Shown here one piece after another: positions 19,936-31,689 of a stretch of DNA of 64,000 nucleotides. Every line of letters starts with the position of its first letter. Position 1 is the first letter of the stretch. The stretch is from Stenopsyche tienmushanensis (Eukaryota; Arthropoda; Insecta; Trichoptera; Stenopsychidae). The position numbers were made by a program, and so were the translations under genes. Under the pieces are notes generated by a model. The model saw only the letters and a program-made list of their open reading frames with translations, was not told the origin of the DNA and searched no databases. The DNA lies in contig WACJ01000424.1 of the NCBI GenBank assembly GCA_008973525.1, positions 1 through 64,000 on the forward strand, written 5' to 3'.

Positions 19936-22900
19936 TAAATATTAAAGAGTATTCGACATGTATAAAGCAATTGACGGACGATTTGCAGATTCGCTTGTCG
20001 GTATCAATTCAAACAAATAATTCAATTGCAACCGCAAAATCATTGATATCAGTGAATTTTCATGATTTAAAAAGGACTCGATTAGGTCATAGCTTGGGTC
20101 AAAGTGACTGCTGAATATTTTAAATGCGAAAGACAATCCATGAAAATTAATATTTTCTTATATTGCTTTTGTATTAATTTCGACAAAGCTATGGTGTTTC
20201 AAATTGATAATGTATACTTTGGAGACCCCCATGTATTGAATTAAATCGTACAGATAATCGCATACAATTTTGCATTATATTTATAGCTCTTATTTAGTAA
20301 TAACGTATCAAATTGATTGGCTCAACAATTGAAAAATATAGTGGTCGAATATTATTATCGATTGCTATTAAATGCCTCACAGCTTGAGGGCTAACTTATA
20401 TTCAGATGTATATAGTGAGAGGCAACTGCAATTGAATCTATTCAACTATAATCACTTTATATTTCAACGATCTATAAATAATATTTATACATAAGGCGTT
20501 GGAATTGAAATTATTTCTTAGATTTATATACAGCGCCAGGCTAATAAATTTCTTGTGGTGTTTAGTTATTGATAATGTTATTAATGTTTTTATAGACACT
20601 GGAAAAAATAGCTTGTCTTGCAGATTTGCAGTTGAACACGATTTATTAGCAATTTTTTGTATGGTTATAAATTTTGTTGTATATAGTTCAGAACTTACGT
20701 TTCTATAGATTCAGGGTGAAGAAAATACAACTTTTTAATCCAAGTCTATATTTATATGCCAAGATAAAGACCGCAGTTACAAGATTGATCAAATCGTTCT
20801 GCGGCCAAGACGACCGGTCGAACCCCAAGACGCAACTAAAAACTCTTTGGGGATCGATTGTGTTTTTTCAATATTTTTTTTAATTTTACATTACAATTCC
20901 GTAATTTAAATGCAGAAATAATGAATTAATAGACATTATTTTGATATAAGAGTGACTTACATCTGATAGGATGATTCGATGATGATATATTGTATTCGAC
21001 GAAGCTCTCTAAAAGTCATTTTATTGGCAGATTTTATCTTAGGGTTGTTTATATTAAATGTTTCAGTGCTTAATATCAAACAATGGATTACAAAAATAAG
21101 CCTAATCACAAGCAGACGTCCAAATAAATTCATTTAAAATCAATTCAATGTCTTTATCATCTAACATCCGAATTATCTTTATCAATGCTGATTCTTATGA
21201 TCGCTCATTTTTCCCACTAATTATTTTCTTTTTCAATGAAACGTATTTTAAAATAAGGCTTTCGTGGAATTGAGCTGTTTGGATCATCCCAAGTACGATA
21301 AATATTGTTAAATCGAGTTAATCTTAGAAGATTCATCGATGTAAAATGATTTTTTCGATGTTACAAAGCCTTTTGATCCAAAATTTTCAGTGATTTCCGA
21401 TGCAATTCTATATGAAATATCGTTTTTTTCGATGATCTATCTGATGATAAATTGAATCGGGTGAATGGAAACGTGGATATGCTGTAGTTTTAAGCATCCA
21501 GAGCCAGTTTGTAAGTCGGGATTGGTCTCAAAGACGATTTTGTGATCGATATGGCGACCATTGTGAGAAAGTAATGCGTTTAAGTGATATAAACTGTGTC
21601 GGCAGATATTACTTGACAGAATCACGTCTCGGCCGGTAATGTACAAAACCGACGAATGGATTAGTAAATTCAATCTGTAAAACGAAACGTGACCCGGGAT
21701 CACACGAATAGGTGCAGACGGATGGGTACGTGTAAAATCTTTAATTGCTACGACTAGATTTCATATTAGAACAAATCGAGAGACGTTAGTTTCGTTTGGA
21801 GCATGGCACAGTGGTCACATTGCTTTTGGCAATTTATTTTATCAAAATATTCCGGAAAATTTGTACAATTCCATGGATTATGCATGGACGTTATTATGGT
21901 CGATCCTTGGGTTTTGATGTTTCTGGCATCAACACTTGATGATGTATCCTCAAGTAGGATAAGCAGGATTTAAAGATTTGGAGCTGCAAATAAAGACAAA
22001 GGAGTGGTCTAATCGAATTGTTTTATTTCATCGATTTTTGTTGTCCATTATCCATTGTTATCTAACTTATTTGAAAATCGCCACTTTAAACGAACGATTG
22101 ATATCTGCACTTTCAAAACACAATTTTTTATTTCATCAGACTACATACCGAAAGCTAAGCAATAAAAAACTATGGATTAATATTGATCCAAAATTGTAAC
22201 ATTGCATTGTATAACTAAGCTATTAAATTTGTAGGAAGCGATTATTAACGTTCCCTTCACTCATGATTTCATCACGTAAAAAAGTATATTGTGTCATTCA
22301 TACTTGAAGTAATTTTCGCCAATACGATCATGTTCTTATATTTCGCACGCAGAATAATTGTACGTATTCCGCTGCATATTTTAGATTTCGTTATACACAG
22401 CGATCAAACGGCGGTCCCTAATTAATTAAGGGAATGACGCACATCGTCGATAAGTCCATCAATTTCATTACCCATATTGACTCCATCGATATAATGCGTT
22501 TAATTAAGTAGAATCCCTGAACAATTTACATGCTTCAGGGAAGCACGGGGAGGGTCATAATTTTCTGACAACAAGGCAATTTAGTTAAAAGTCTACCGTT
22601 GACCTCCCCCCGAATAGAACAATAAAGGTCTCAGAAAGATTACCCAGTGGAATTGATAGATCGTGCTTCTCTATTTCCTGAATATTGACTATCACGGCAA
22701 CCTGTAATGGCTTCATATCGCGTGTCTTGCACCAATTCTCATCAATATGCTGTTTTGGACGATGATTTACTTCCGAATTGGCACTTGAGGAGTATGATGG
22801 AGCGATACCTAGCAATCAATGCATTACCGACATTGGATAACATCGCTTCGAGAATTGAGCGTTGTAAAAATTCAGCGATTCGCTAATCTGAGATGATAAA

Positions 22901-22985
22901 ATGGAATAAGACGATCAATTTACGTATTTACAGTTATTTGAATCGGTGAAGGCGTTAATGCATGCTTTAATTTAACAACAGTAAA
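19936..22985. other. Intergenic DNA with moderately complex islands
   Basis: Mostly AT-rich. Two stretches, about 21430-21730 and 22380-22830, are less AT-rich and more complex (e.g. GAATCACGTCTCGGCCGGTA) and resemble the candidate regulatory islands elsewhere in the window. The open frame 21437-21703 (minus) has no domain. The near-palindrome TTTAATTAAG and other ATTA cores recur. No gene was recognised. Confidence 0.4.
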
Positions 22986-22987
22986 TA

Positions 22988-23040
22988 TTAGGTCAGTCCA
23001 AAAGTTCTTGCGTATTTGTGGGAAATTTTTAAGTACCCCT
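22988..23040 (+). mobile_element. Mariner terminal repeat remnant
   Basis: After TA at 22986, TTAGGTCAGTCCAAAAGTTC then TTGCGTATTTG follows the pattern of irritans-type mariner ends (TTAGGT-G-CAAAAGTT-TTGCG). I found no opposite terminus or transposase nearby, so this is a solo end or a deleted copy. Confidence 0.6.
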
Positions 23041-23615
23041 GTCGTTGCTTTCACCGCTGCGACAATCCCCGACCGTCGTCTTATTCGGCTACGGGGACGG
23101 CACTCAGGCGTCACTCGGAGCACCTAGACGAACTTCCCGTTTAAAGCGAAGCCTTAACAACAAAATATATGGCCAGCTTTAAAAATATCAAAATGTTAAT
23201 GGCAGAATATTTTGATTCATGCAGCAATTGTTACAGGGTGACTTATAAGTCCCCAATCGAATATTCGAATATATTTGCCCTTTTTTCATATTAAATTATA
23301 TTTAGAAACGGGAAACGTTCTTCCCTTTAAAGAAGAATATATGAAATATTCATTAAAAAAAGCCCTCTACATTGGCATCCGAGATATTGATCAAACTTTT
23401 TAATACAAACCGATAAGTCATTCAACAACTCTGATTAAGAAGTTCAGATAATAAAAAAATAGAAGTAATAGAATCAGAAACATTACAGAAACAGTTGGAC
23501 AACACATTTGCCACAATATAAAGTTTATTGAAAAACTACTCAACATTTTTGATTACGTCAAAAATGGTGGGTTATTTTAGATATTCGTTGCGATTCTCTA
23601 TTGTCGATAAAACCA

Positions 23616-23931
23616 ACCTCTTGATGAGTACAGTCGCGTATTTGCGATCCAATTCCAGTAATTCAGAAAGAGCATTCTTGCACGTTAAGCTCGGAGATTG
23701 TGAATGGAAGACAAAGACGGAGAGAGTGTTTTGCGTACATCGTATGATTGTATAGATCGATAGCCCAAATTAATAAACTATTAATGATAACTCCAATTAA
23801 TCGATTACAAGTGTATTGTTTATGTTTACGCGAAGAAATGTGTTCTCAAGAGTGTTTATTTATTGATATACTAGCTTTATACATGCTGCGCGGTTCTGAG
23901 TCATTTTAAAATTACCCTACTACTCAAAGGG
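23616..23931 (+). mobile_element. TTAA MITE family A, copy 1
   Basis: It contains the family markers CAGTCGCGTATTTGCGATC, TTCAGAAAGAGCATTCTTGC, GATTGTATAGATCGATAGCC and CAAGTGTATTGTTTATGTTT. It ends ACTACTCAAAGGG before TTAA (23932-23935). The left TTAA has decayed to CCAA. No coding sequence. Confidence 0.85.
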
Positions 23932-23935
23932 TTAA

Positions 23936-25628
23936 AAGTAGGAACGTCCAATGCACTTTTATTTTTAAATATTTTAAAATAAAATTAATAAAAATCTGAT
24001 CTTTTTGATTTTGTTTGACTTCAAAATTTAACTTGATTTCATACCTTTGTTTGCCTGAAAACGCGTTGCGCAACAGAGGTTGCCACTTCTCGCCTTCTTT
24101 CTTCAGTAACGGGACCAAGAAGCTTCCTATTCGACGGAATAAATGTATTTCTAATGAAGTGAACTACGTTAAAAAACAAGGCACTCCATTTCCATTTTCA
24201 AATATCACTAATAAATTTGTACAGCGAAATTCCGGGTTATATTTGAATCTCGCATGAATGTAAAAAATATTCGAATATTTTATCAATTTCATATTAATTA
24301 TTCGAATAATTGATTTAACGAATATTTGAGACTCCTACTTATAAGCTATTTTTGATTTTCCTACTTAAGTGGTCTTTTCAAATTTTGCCGGATATGGAAA
24401 GCAAATGGGAAAATCTATTCTCTAGAAAAGTCTCCTATGAAAATTGCCTATATTTAAAAACAGGTATGGTATCTTAAGTAATTACCTACCATAGTTCGGG
24501 TGTTTGTTCTATCTTAAGATCTATAGAATTACTATTTACCCCCCCTGTCAAATTTGACAATTTATTGGAATCAATAGCTTCTTAATTCCATTCATCACAT
24601 GGTCATCTTGAATTGTTATTAAATGGGCATATATTGAGTTAAATGGAATGAATAGTTAGTGAAATTAATTGAATATCTCCTGCTGTTGTCTTCAATCCAT
24701 CATGAGATTACGTAACTGGACTAAAAACGTTCAAATCCATAAAATATGTCGGTATTATACTTTGGAAAATCTCTGCAGCTAACGGCGTACTCTTATACGT
24801 ATAGGAGGCGGACATTTGAGGGTGACAGGGTATGATGACGAGGCTAACTTCGGCCGGAGAACATTATTAAAACATCGGGCAACTTTTTAAAAAGCAACCA
24901 TCTGGGGTTTCCGGATTAAGTTTTCCCGTTGAACGGGCAGCTAGCCGCAAAACGATGAGGGTCGTTATAGACTTAAGTGATTCTAGGGCGAGAGATATCC
25001 CTAAAAATTTGCACGAGTCTATCGAACTTTGCTTATGCAAACGCGGGGGGGACGTGTAATCATTTAAAAAGTTCTAATAAACACAGATTTTACGACGCCA
25101 ATGCGGAAGTATTACATAAATGTAAAATTTGCGGAAACGAAAGTGCCAGGCGCGTTGTCATCAGAAGGCACGATGTATTATAAGAACACATCGTTCATAA
25201 ATCACCAATTCCCAATATTCTTCAAATTGCGAGCCTTTTTATGATAGCCGAATAATTTGCAATTTCCGCTATTGTTATGTCGAAATAAATGATATACATT
25301 CGCTCCAAGGAAATCTTGAATTTTACGGACTTTACAGACTCTGAACCATGGTAATATATTCAATTTGCAATAAATTATTCATTTCAAGAGGCACATAGTT
25401 ATTTATTTATTTCTAATGGATATTATCATAATTGTAATCCAGCCATAAATAGTCTACTGCAGAACTAGGGCCTCTTCAATATCCATTCATAGAAAGTGAT
25501 TACATCTTATATAGCATGACCTCTGAGCTTTATCCAAAAAGCTCACACACCGGGCCACCTGGATGAATGTATCCAAGGGCGCATTTGCGACCGTTCAATG
25601 AGATTTGGGATGGGGGATTTATAGGGGT
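23936..25628. other. Intergenic DNA
   Basis: AT-rich with several ATTCGAATA-type palindromes near 24270-24330. A more complex patch at about 24770-25190 includes the open frame 24977-25183, whose end (HKCKICGNESARRVVIRRHD) has a C2H2-like Cys pair but no complete finger. No supported gene. Confidence 0.4.
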
Positions 25629-25930
25629 TGGGCAGTTTTCCTCGGAAGACAGTGAAAAACTACTTGAGACGATCGTGTTGATTTTACTAAAAAGGGTTTT
25701 CTGGAGTACAAAAAGTTCAGTCCCTCTTTTCCTCGTTGTATCCTAAGTGAAATCTAAAGTCTAAGTATATCTTGGATCGGCTCCAATACCATCTGATAGA
25801 GTGTCTTCCTATCCAGGTGCAATTAACCCAAGCGAATTTGAGACTTGGCAGTTTCATCTTTCAGGTTGATCCTCCCAGTTTGACAATTTCAAAACGATAT
25901 GGAAAGCAATGGAAGACAATGGTGTTATCG
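25629..25930 (+). repeat. Dispersed repeat family F, copy 2
   Basis: Collinear with 2495-2806 and in the same orientation, sharing AAAGGGTTTTCTGGAGTACA, TTGGATCGGCTCC against TCGGATTCGCTCC, AAGCGAATT and AATTTCAAAACGATATGG. More diverged and slightly shorter than copy 1. Class unknown. Confidence 0.6.
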
Positions 25931-26180
25931 TTATGAAGTGAAATTCTTCGTTTGTCGCTTCTCATGAGTGTTTGCTTGTCAAGAAATCTATAAAAGTAGT
26001 AACGGTTGATAGTTTGACTATACTTTTGACTTTGTCTCATATTGGAAATGTGATAAATAATGATAAAAACGATAAAATTCTTTAGTTGTAGTGGCTAGAA
26101 AAACCAGATAGAATTTTGCAGCTGGGAAAAGCAAGAATAAGCATTTTCTAAATTTGTTAAATGGGAATAAACATAATTTC

Positions 26181-26216
26181 GTAGCTGACATAACTAACGT
26201 AGCTGACGTAACTAGC
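26181..26216 (+). repeat. 18-base tandem duplication
   Basis: GTAGCTGACATAACTAAC is followed directly by GTAGCTGACGTAACTAGC. Two units only, two mismatches. Confidence 0.9.
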
Positions 26217-26336
26217 GAATATATTGGCTTCTAAATTGATCAAGATTTAAACTGGATTAATTTATGGGACTCAGACTTAACAAACTTGGATACAATATAA
26301 AGTAAAAGTTCTTTAGAAAAATGCTGCATAAATTTA

Positions 26337-26394
26337 TGGTAAATGTAACGTATGATATAAAGATTTGGTAAATACAACGTATGATATGGATTTT
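26337..26394 (+). repeat. 29-base tandem duplication
   Basis: Two adjacent units start TGGTAAAT and share AACGTATGATAT. A few substitutions separate them. Local slippage duplication in AT-rich DNA. Confidence 0.85.
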
Positions 26395-26647
26395 GTGGTC
26401 AATCCTGAAGCACACCATTTGAAATATGAATTCCGTACCAAATATTAGTACTGTTTTCAAATAAAAGCATATTGTTTCCTACAGTTTATACAAAATATAA
26501 GATGCTGATGTTTATTAAAATTAGCTTCATATCATTTTGCAGAAGATGCTTAGGATTTTCCCAGAACATTATTAAATTGTGACAATTAGAATAAAGCAGT
26601 ACAAAAAAGAAAAAAATAGCGATCTTAATCATGTCTTACCCTGTATG

Positions 26648-27195
26648 GTAGGATGATCGCGTATTTGCGAGCGAATTCTAGTGATTCAGAAAGAACACTA
26701 TTGCAAGTTGAGTTTTGAAAGAGAAACAGAGACGGATAAAACGTAGTGCAGTTCAGTAACTGTGCATGGGAGATAGAGATGGAGAGCTTCCTGCGTACAT
26801 CGCACGATTGTATAGATCGTTAACCCAAATTCATCGACTACTAATGATGTGTGAATGATGTAATGAATCGATTTCAAGTGTATCGTTTATGTTTTACTTG
26901 AAGAAATTACCGAATATTTTGTGCCATCGACAGTGTTTATTTATTTAACTCGTTCGTCGCTGCATCCACCAGATATGCGTGTCTCCGAAAAGCGAATCCA
27001 TTGTCTCATTGTTACGTATTTCTATAACGACTTACAAATGTTAACTTTACGAACGTCTTTCTATAATGTCTTGCAGATGACAACTGTCTAAATATCTATT
27101 GGGATCGCTCTCGAAACTGAACGATGATAAGTGACAGACAAACAAATATAGCATTTAATACTATGACGATTTAAATTAGCTTACCATTCAAAGGA
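26648..27195 (+). mobile_element. TTAA MITE family A, copy 2 (long form)
   Basis: Family markers GATCGCGTATTTGCGA, TGATTCAGAAAGAACACT and ATTGTATAGATCGTTAACCC are followed by an extra stretch of about 200 bases (26950-27130) before the usual right end ATTAGCTTACCATTCAAAGGAT. Its ends are degenerate. It may be a less-deleted version of the family or a copy with an insertion. Confidence 0.75.
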
Positions 27196-28400
27196 TTGTT
27201 TAAGTTCTTCTATTACATGGCTGCTGGCATTGATGGTGACAGTGACGGTGTAGTTTTCATTTTCATTCAGAGAAATTGGAAGCCTTCTTGGTAAGACTGT
27301 ATACATGGAATCCAATCCAATGTCGTGATTTATTCACTCTGCAAGAACGATGTAAATGTCACCGAATGCCGATGTGAGTTATTTCTTAATTGTTAGGGGA
27401 AATCGTTGAGTATCTGAAAGCTACGACCTAACGATTCGTTCACGGGTCGACTTCGAAATGTTGTGTCGCACGCAAATTGTAATGGAAGCACGAGATTCAA
27501 ACTGAAAACAATGTATGGCCATTTGATTTGAGTGATTCGTGATGTCCAAAAAGCTAATTGATGTAAAATGCGGCCTCCTGGCACGCACTGCTTCTGTTTT
27601 ATGACCATGGCGCCATCTGCCGTTGGGCACATCCATGGTCAGCTTTGGTTGACACGAGGGAACATATTCATTTTTTAACATCTTCGACTTGTGACATTTG
27701 TCCACATCGTTTGAACAACAATCGATGTTAGAAAGAACATAATGTAAGACAACTCTATACGACTACTTACAACAACCAACTTAATTTTGTTCCGGAAAAC
27801 ATCGTTTTTTAAATATTTTAATCAAAATTATGAGTATGCAAAGTATTTTCTATTAAGAAGAAGCATTGTTTGGTTATAATTTGATATAGAACATGCAGAT
27901 AAAGCATTTTGAAGAATAAAGAACAAAATAAATGTTAAAATTACATAGCATGACAAAACTAAATGATAAACCCACGAAACATATTCTGTTACAAAAAAAG
28001 TGATTAGTGCAGTTACATTTGTAGTGAAATGTCAATATTCTAGTATTATTATACGGAATACGGCAGGGAAACTACCTAATTTAAAAAATGAAAAACACAA
28101 ACAATATAAGAGATATCAGTTTAATTATTTTTTCCATGTTAAAGAGAGACATTTAAAGTCAGCCCACTATATAATTGTTACTAAATCTACATGATTAAAA
28201 ACATGAGGTCCTGCTTTTTCAAATGAGCATCAATCTGCCCTTGTCGAAATAACTGTCGCTTCAGGGCGCGCGTTTCAAATTAGGAAGTTTCCCTGCCGCA
28301 CTCTGTATTTATAAACCATTTTTATTATCATCCCAATCTCAGTACAGCTATATATCCATTCATTTAGGTCAGCCAAATTCTTAATTTTGTTCACTTTTAT
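27196..28400. other. Intergenic DNA
   Basis: A somewhat complex stretch at about 27220-27720 (overlapping open frames on the minus strand, no domain) is followed by AT-rich DNA. No gene or repeat was recognised. Confidence 0.4.
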
Positions 28401-28407
28401 AAAATAA

Positions 28408-28783
28408 CCTTTTGTGGAGTTAAGACGCGTATTTGCGTTCGAACTCCAGTGATTCAGAAAGAGCATTCTTACACGTTAAGCTCGGAAAAAGACAGAGACG
28501 GAATGAGTATCTTGCATGCATTGTACGATTAGATCAATAGCCCAAATTTATCGACAAATAATGATAACCCAAATTAATCGATTTCATGTGTATTGTTTAT
28601 GTTCACGCGAAGAAATGAACGAATATTGTGTGCTATCGACAGTGTTTATTTATTTATATACAAGCTTCATACACGCTGCGCGGTGCTGACAGATAAGTGG
28701 ATTTGTACGGATGATAAATGGCGGATATACGAATATAGCATCTAATTTTATGATGATTTAAAATTAGCTCACTACTCAAATGT
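28408..28783 (+). mobile_element. TTAA MITE family A, copy 3
   Basis: Left end CCTTTTGTGGAGTTAAGACG, then CGTATTTGCG, TGATTCAGAAAGAGCATTCT, TAATCGATTTC-TGTGTATTG and GACAGTGTTTATTTATTTAT. The right end ATTAGCTCACTACTCAAA has lost the terminal GGG and TTAA. Confidence 0.85.
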
Positions 28784-29034
28784 CAAAAGTATCATAAAGT
28801 CAACAACAGATTTGTTATGTTTATCCAGTCGATGATACTGGTTGAGATCTTTTTGATACAATTTAAGGCGCTATTGCACACATGACGATATATCGGCGTT
28901 GGCACTTTTCCCAAGTGTTGACAACGATGATATATTAGCGTCTGGCACTCAGTGTACAATTAGAAAGTGTTAATGAATTTGGAAATTGGAGGATGTATCT
29001 TTAATGCATCGTGTCTATTTCGAGAAGTTTACTT

Positions 29035-29140
29035 CTATTTGCCATTATCATAGTACTACACTTGGGTCTATTTTTATGCGGATCTGATTGATGCGAGTTT
29101 TGAAGTTATGCGTTTTTCAAAAATAATGGAATCCTCATTA
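29035..29140 (+). repeat. Dispersed 'GCATAA' repeat (family G), copy 1
   Basis: TTTTTATGCGGATCTG, then GTTTTGAAGTTATGCG, TTTTTCAAAAATAATGGAA and ACTATCCCT. A similar order is seen at 29440-29560 in the same orientation, and in reverse at 44215-44285 and 44570-44630. Short, AT-rich and noncoding. Confidence 0.45.
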
Positions 29141-29162
29141 CTATCCCTTCTATCATTTCTTT

Positions 29163-29330
29163 GCGTAAACATAAACAATACACTTGAAATCGATTCATTA
29201 TATCATTCACATATCATTATTAGTTGATAAATTTGGGTTAATGATCTATACAATCGTACGATGTACGCAAGATACTCTCTCCGTCTCTGTTTCTCTCCAA
29301 ATTCAGCGTGCAAGATACCCTTTTAAAGGG
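29163..29330 (-). mobile_element. TTAA MITE family A, copy 4 (internally deleted)
   Basis: Reverse orientation: AAACATAAACAATACACTTG, then AATCGTACGATGTACGCAAG, then TTAAAGGG before TTAA at 29331-29334. The block with the GCGTATTTGCG marker is missing, and the right half of the element is cut away. Confidence 0.75.
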
Positions 29331-29439
29331 TTAATCAGCTATTACATTTAAAAAAAGACGAATTCAACACATGATGACGAATAAATGTATCGTGTATAGA
29401 TTTTCGCGTAAAATAGAGTTTAATAAAGTGATTCTAAGA

Positions 29440-29560
29440 TAATTTTTTTATAAACTTTTTTATGCGAATTTGAAGTTATGTGGTTTTAAAAAAATAATGC
29501 AACCTATCCCTCAGTTTTCTATGTAGTTCAAGTCTTTTTTTATGCGATTTTTTTATATGC
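29440..29560 (+). repeat. Family G repeat, copy 2
   Basis: ACTTTTTTATGCGAATTTGA, then AGTTATGTGGTTTTAAAAAA, ATAATGCAACCTATCCCT. It parallels 29035-29140. Confidence 0.4.
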
Positions 29561-29569
29561 GACTCCCCG

Positions 29570-30760
29570 TGAAACGTCATATTTAATCGATTGAGATAAA
29601 AATCCTCACGATAATGATTCCTTAGGGTGGTATAACTATAAAAAAAAACCATTTACGTTGCAATTTACGATCTATTTATATGCATGGATAATTCGATTAA
29701 ATGTAAATTAAATTATTTGAGCCAAAGCCATCGAAATTTTCTAACGCGAATGATTCATCGTTTGTGTCATGATCGTCAGATTTTTGATATTTGAAAATTT
29801 TACACAGTATCTGCGCCTGTCCGAGCTTCATTTTGACATACATGAAACAATATTTTTTATTACGGTTATTATGTAGCTTATATAAATTTGATCGGCTTAT
29901 GAAGTGCTGCTTGTTTGGTGTATGTGGACAAATTGGAGCATCAGACATGAACAATTAATGTGAGTGTCCTGGGCACGCAAGGGCCTGTAATTGATTTCAA
30001 TTTGTATCAATTACATTAAGGACGTTTTGTTAAACACCTCTTAATGTAATACCCACACGGTCAAAATGATTGCGGTATTAATTTGAAACAAAACAATTTA
30101 TGCCATACGACAAACGGGGAGCGCTTTCAATTTATGGTCGATCGCATGGTATGTATGAAGAGTCTGCACAACGGTTGACGTTTTACGGCCTTATTCAAAT
30201 TGGTCCGGAGGGAAATTGTCTTCCGTTCTGTAAAAATACATAATGACTCCGTTTGTTTGCTCAAATATTTTATGCTAATGCCTCGTAATTAAAGTCACAA
30301 TTTGCTAGTTGAAGCAGGAAGCGAAGGTGCGCTTTTTAGTTTTTTGCGCCTGGACAAAAGATGGCGCTCGGCAAGATGGCGGCCAGATTGCACAGGAAGC
30401 CCCCGACATTTGTAATAAATTTTATGAAGTGTCTCAATAAAGCACCTCTGCTTGTTGTGGCGGCTGTTGCAGAACTTGTCGGAGAATTCACCCGCCCGCT
30501 TTAATGTGTATTTATGTGCAGTGAGAGCGCATGCTGGACAAAAATGCAAATTGCACATGTCGCCGGAACTGAACCCACCGCTCACATCGTATAATATCGC
30601 GTATGTGACGTCTTTGCTACCTGTTTCTAATTTGGACGTGCTTAATGCCTCACGTTTGCTCGTCGAGAAATAGACAGGGAGAGCGTCAATAGACGCTTCA
30701 AATCCATGCAAACCACATGGCTGCGTGCCATCGACCACTTTTCCGTCGCTCAATCATCTT
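29570..30760. promoter_or_regulatory. Complex GC-richer island, candidate cis-regulatory region
   Basis: From about 29960 to 30760 the sequence becomes complex and less AT-rich. It contains TTTATGG (30131), an intact POU octamer ATGCAAAT (30544-30551) followed by TGCACATG, and CG-containing words such as GGCCAGATTGC. The minus strand is open from 30753 to 30295 (152 codons), the longest unbroken frame after the zinc-finger block, yet it shows no domain, and part of the plus strand is also open. I favour noncoding conserved DNA, but a lineage-specific exon cannot be excluded. Confidence 0.35.
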
Positions 30761-30827
30761 GATATATGATGCATTGCAATTAATTCGGAATACTGCTCAA
30801 TATGTGTTTTATAAGATTGTTTTTTAA

Positions 30828-31189
30828 CCCTTTGAGGAGTTCAGTCGCGTATTTGCGATCGAATTCCGGTGACTCAGAAAGAGCATTCTTACACGTTGAG
30901 CTGTGTGAGTGTTTTGTGTACATCATACGATTGTATAAATCGATAACCCAAATTTATCGACTAATAATGATAACCCAAATTAATCGATTTCAAGTATATT
31001 ATTTATGTTTATGCGAAAAAATTAACGACTATTGTGTGCTATCGACAGTGTTTGTTTATTTAAATACAAGCTTTATACACGCTGCGCGGTCCTGAGAGAT
31101 AAATGGATTTGTACGGACGATGAGTGGCGGATATACGAATATAGCATCTATGTTTATGATGATTTAAAATTAGTTCACTACTCAAAGGG
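30828..31189 (+). mobile_element. TTAA MITE family A, reference copy (copy 5)
   Basis: A complete copy of 362 bases, flanked on both sides by TTAA (30824-30827 and 31190-31193). The left end CCCTTTGAGGAGTTCAG and the complement of the right end, CCCTTTGAGTAGTGAAC, form short terminal repeats. CCC ends with TTAA targets are characteristic of piggyBac-type elements. Internal landmarks: GTCGCGTATTTGCGATCGAA, TCAGAAAGAGCATTCTTACA, repeated ATAACCCAAATT, ATCGACAGTGTTTGTTTATT. No ORF, so it depends on a transposase elsewhere. Confidence 0.9.
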
Positions 31190-31193
31190 TTAA

Positions 31194-31689
31194 TTTTCAA
31201 GCATTCTAATGGAATCACATAGCCACACAAACGATGGATTTGACTTTTAATTAATAATCAAAATTCGTCATAAATATGATTTCTGCCCATTATAAAAGTT
31301 GATTATGAAAAATCTACAAAATTACGGCCATGGAAAAAAATAATGAAATAAAATGTGCAGAATTATTGTGGGGGGTTGAAATTGGAATTGTGTTGAGAAA
31401 ATTTGGAATGTAAGGTTTTTTTTCAAATGCAACAGAAAATTTAGTTCGCAAAAACGTTTTATTCTGGTAGGTCTGGTTTGATTCTGGTATGTTTATTAGT
31501 CTATTTGGAAATGGAATAGCATACAGAAAGACTCATTACTTCACTACAGTCAACCCTCCTCCCCTTCCTCCCTTTCTTAATTCTTTCCTGCGGGTACGTA
31601 TTGAGATTGAGCCCTGCCCTGCTCCTCACTTCAAAATCAGTCATTAGCACGAGCTTTTTGTTTTCCCAATTATACCTGGGGGATTAGGC
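31194..31689. other. Intergenic DNA
   Basis: AT-rich with one pyrimidine-rich run near 31553-31590 (CCTCCTCCCCTTCCTCCC). No gene was recognised. Confidence 0.45.

Noticed and set aside
24977..25183. Frame ending in KCKICGNESARRVVIRRH, possible zinc finger
   Set aside because: Only one Cys pair and one His in place. The second His of a C2H2 finger lies beyond a stop, so no complete finger exists.
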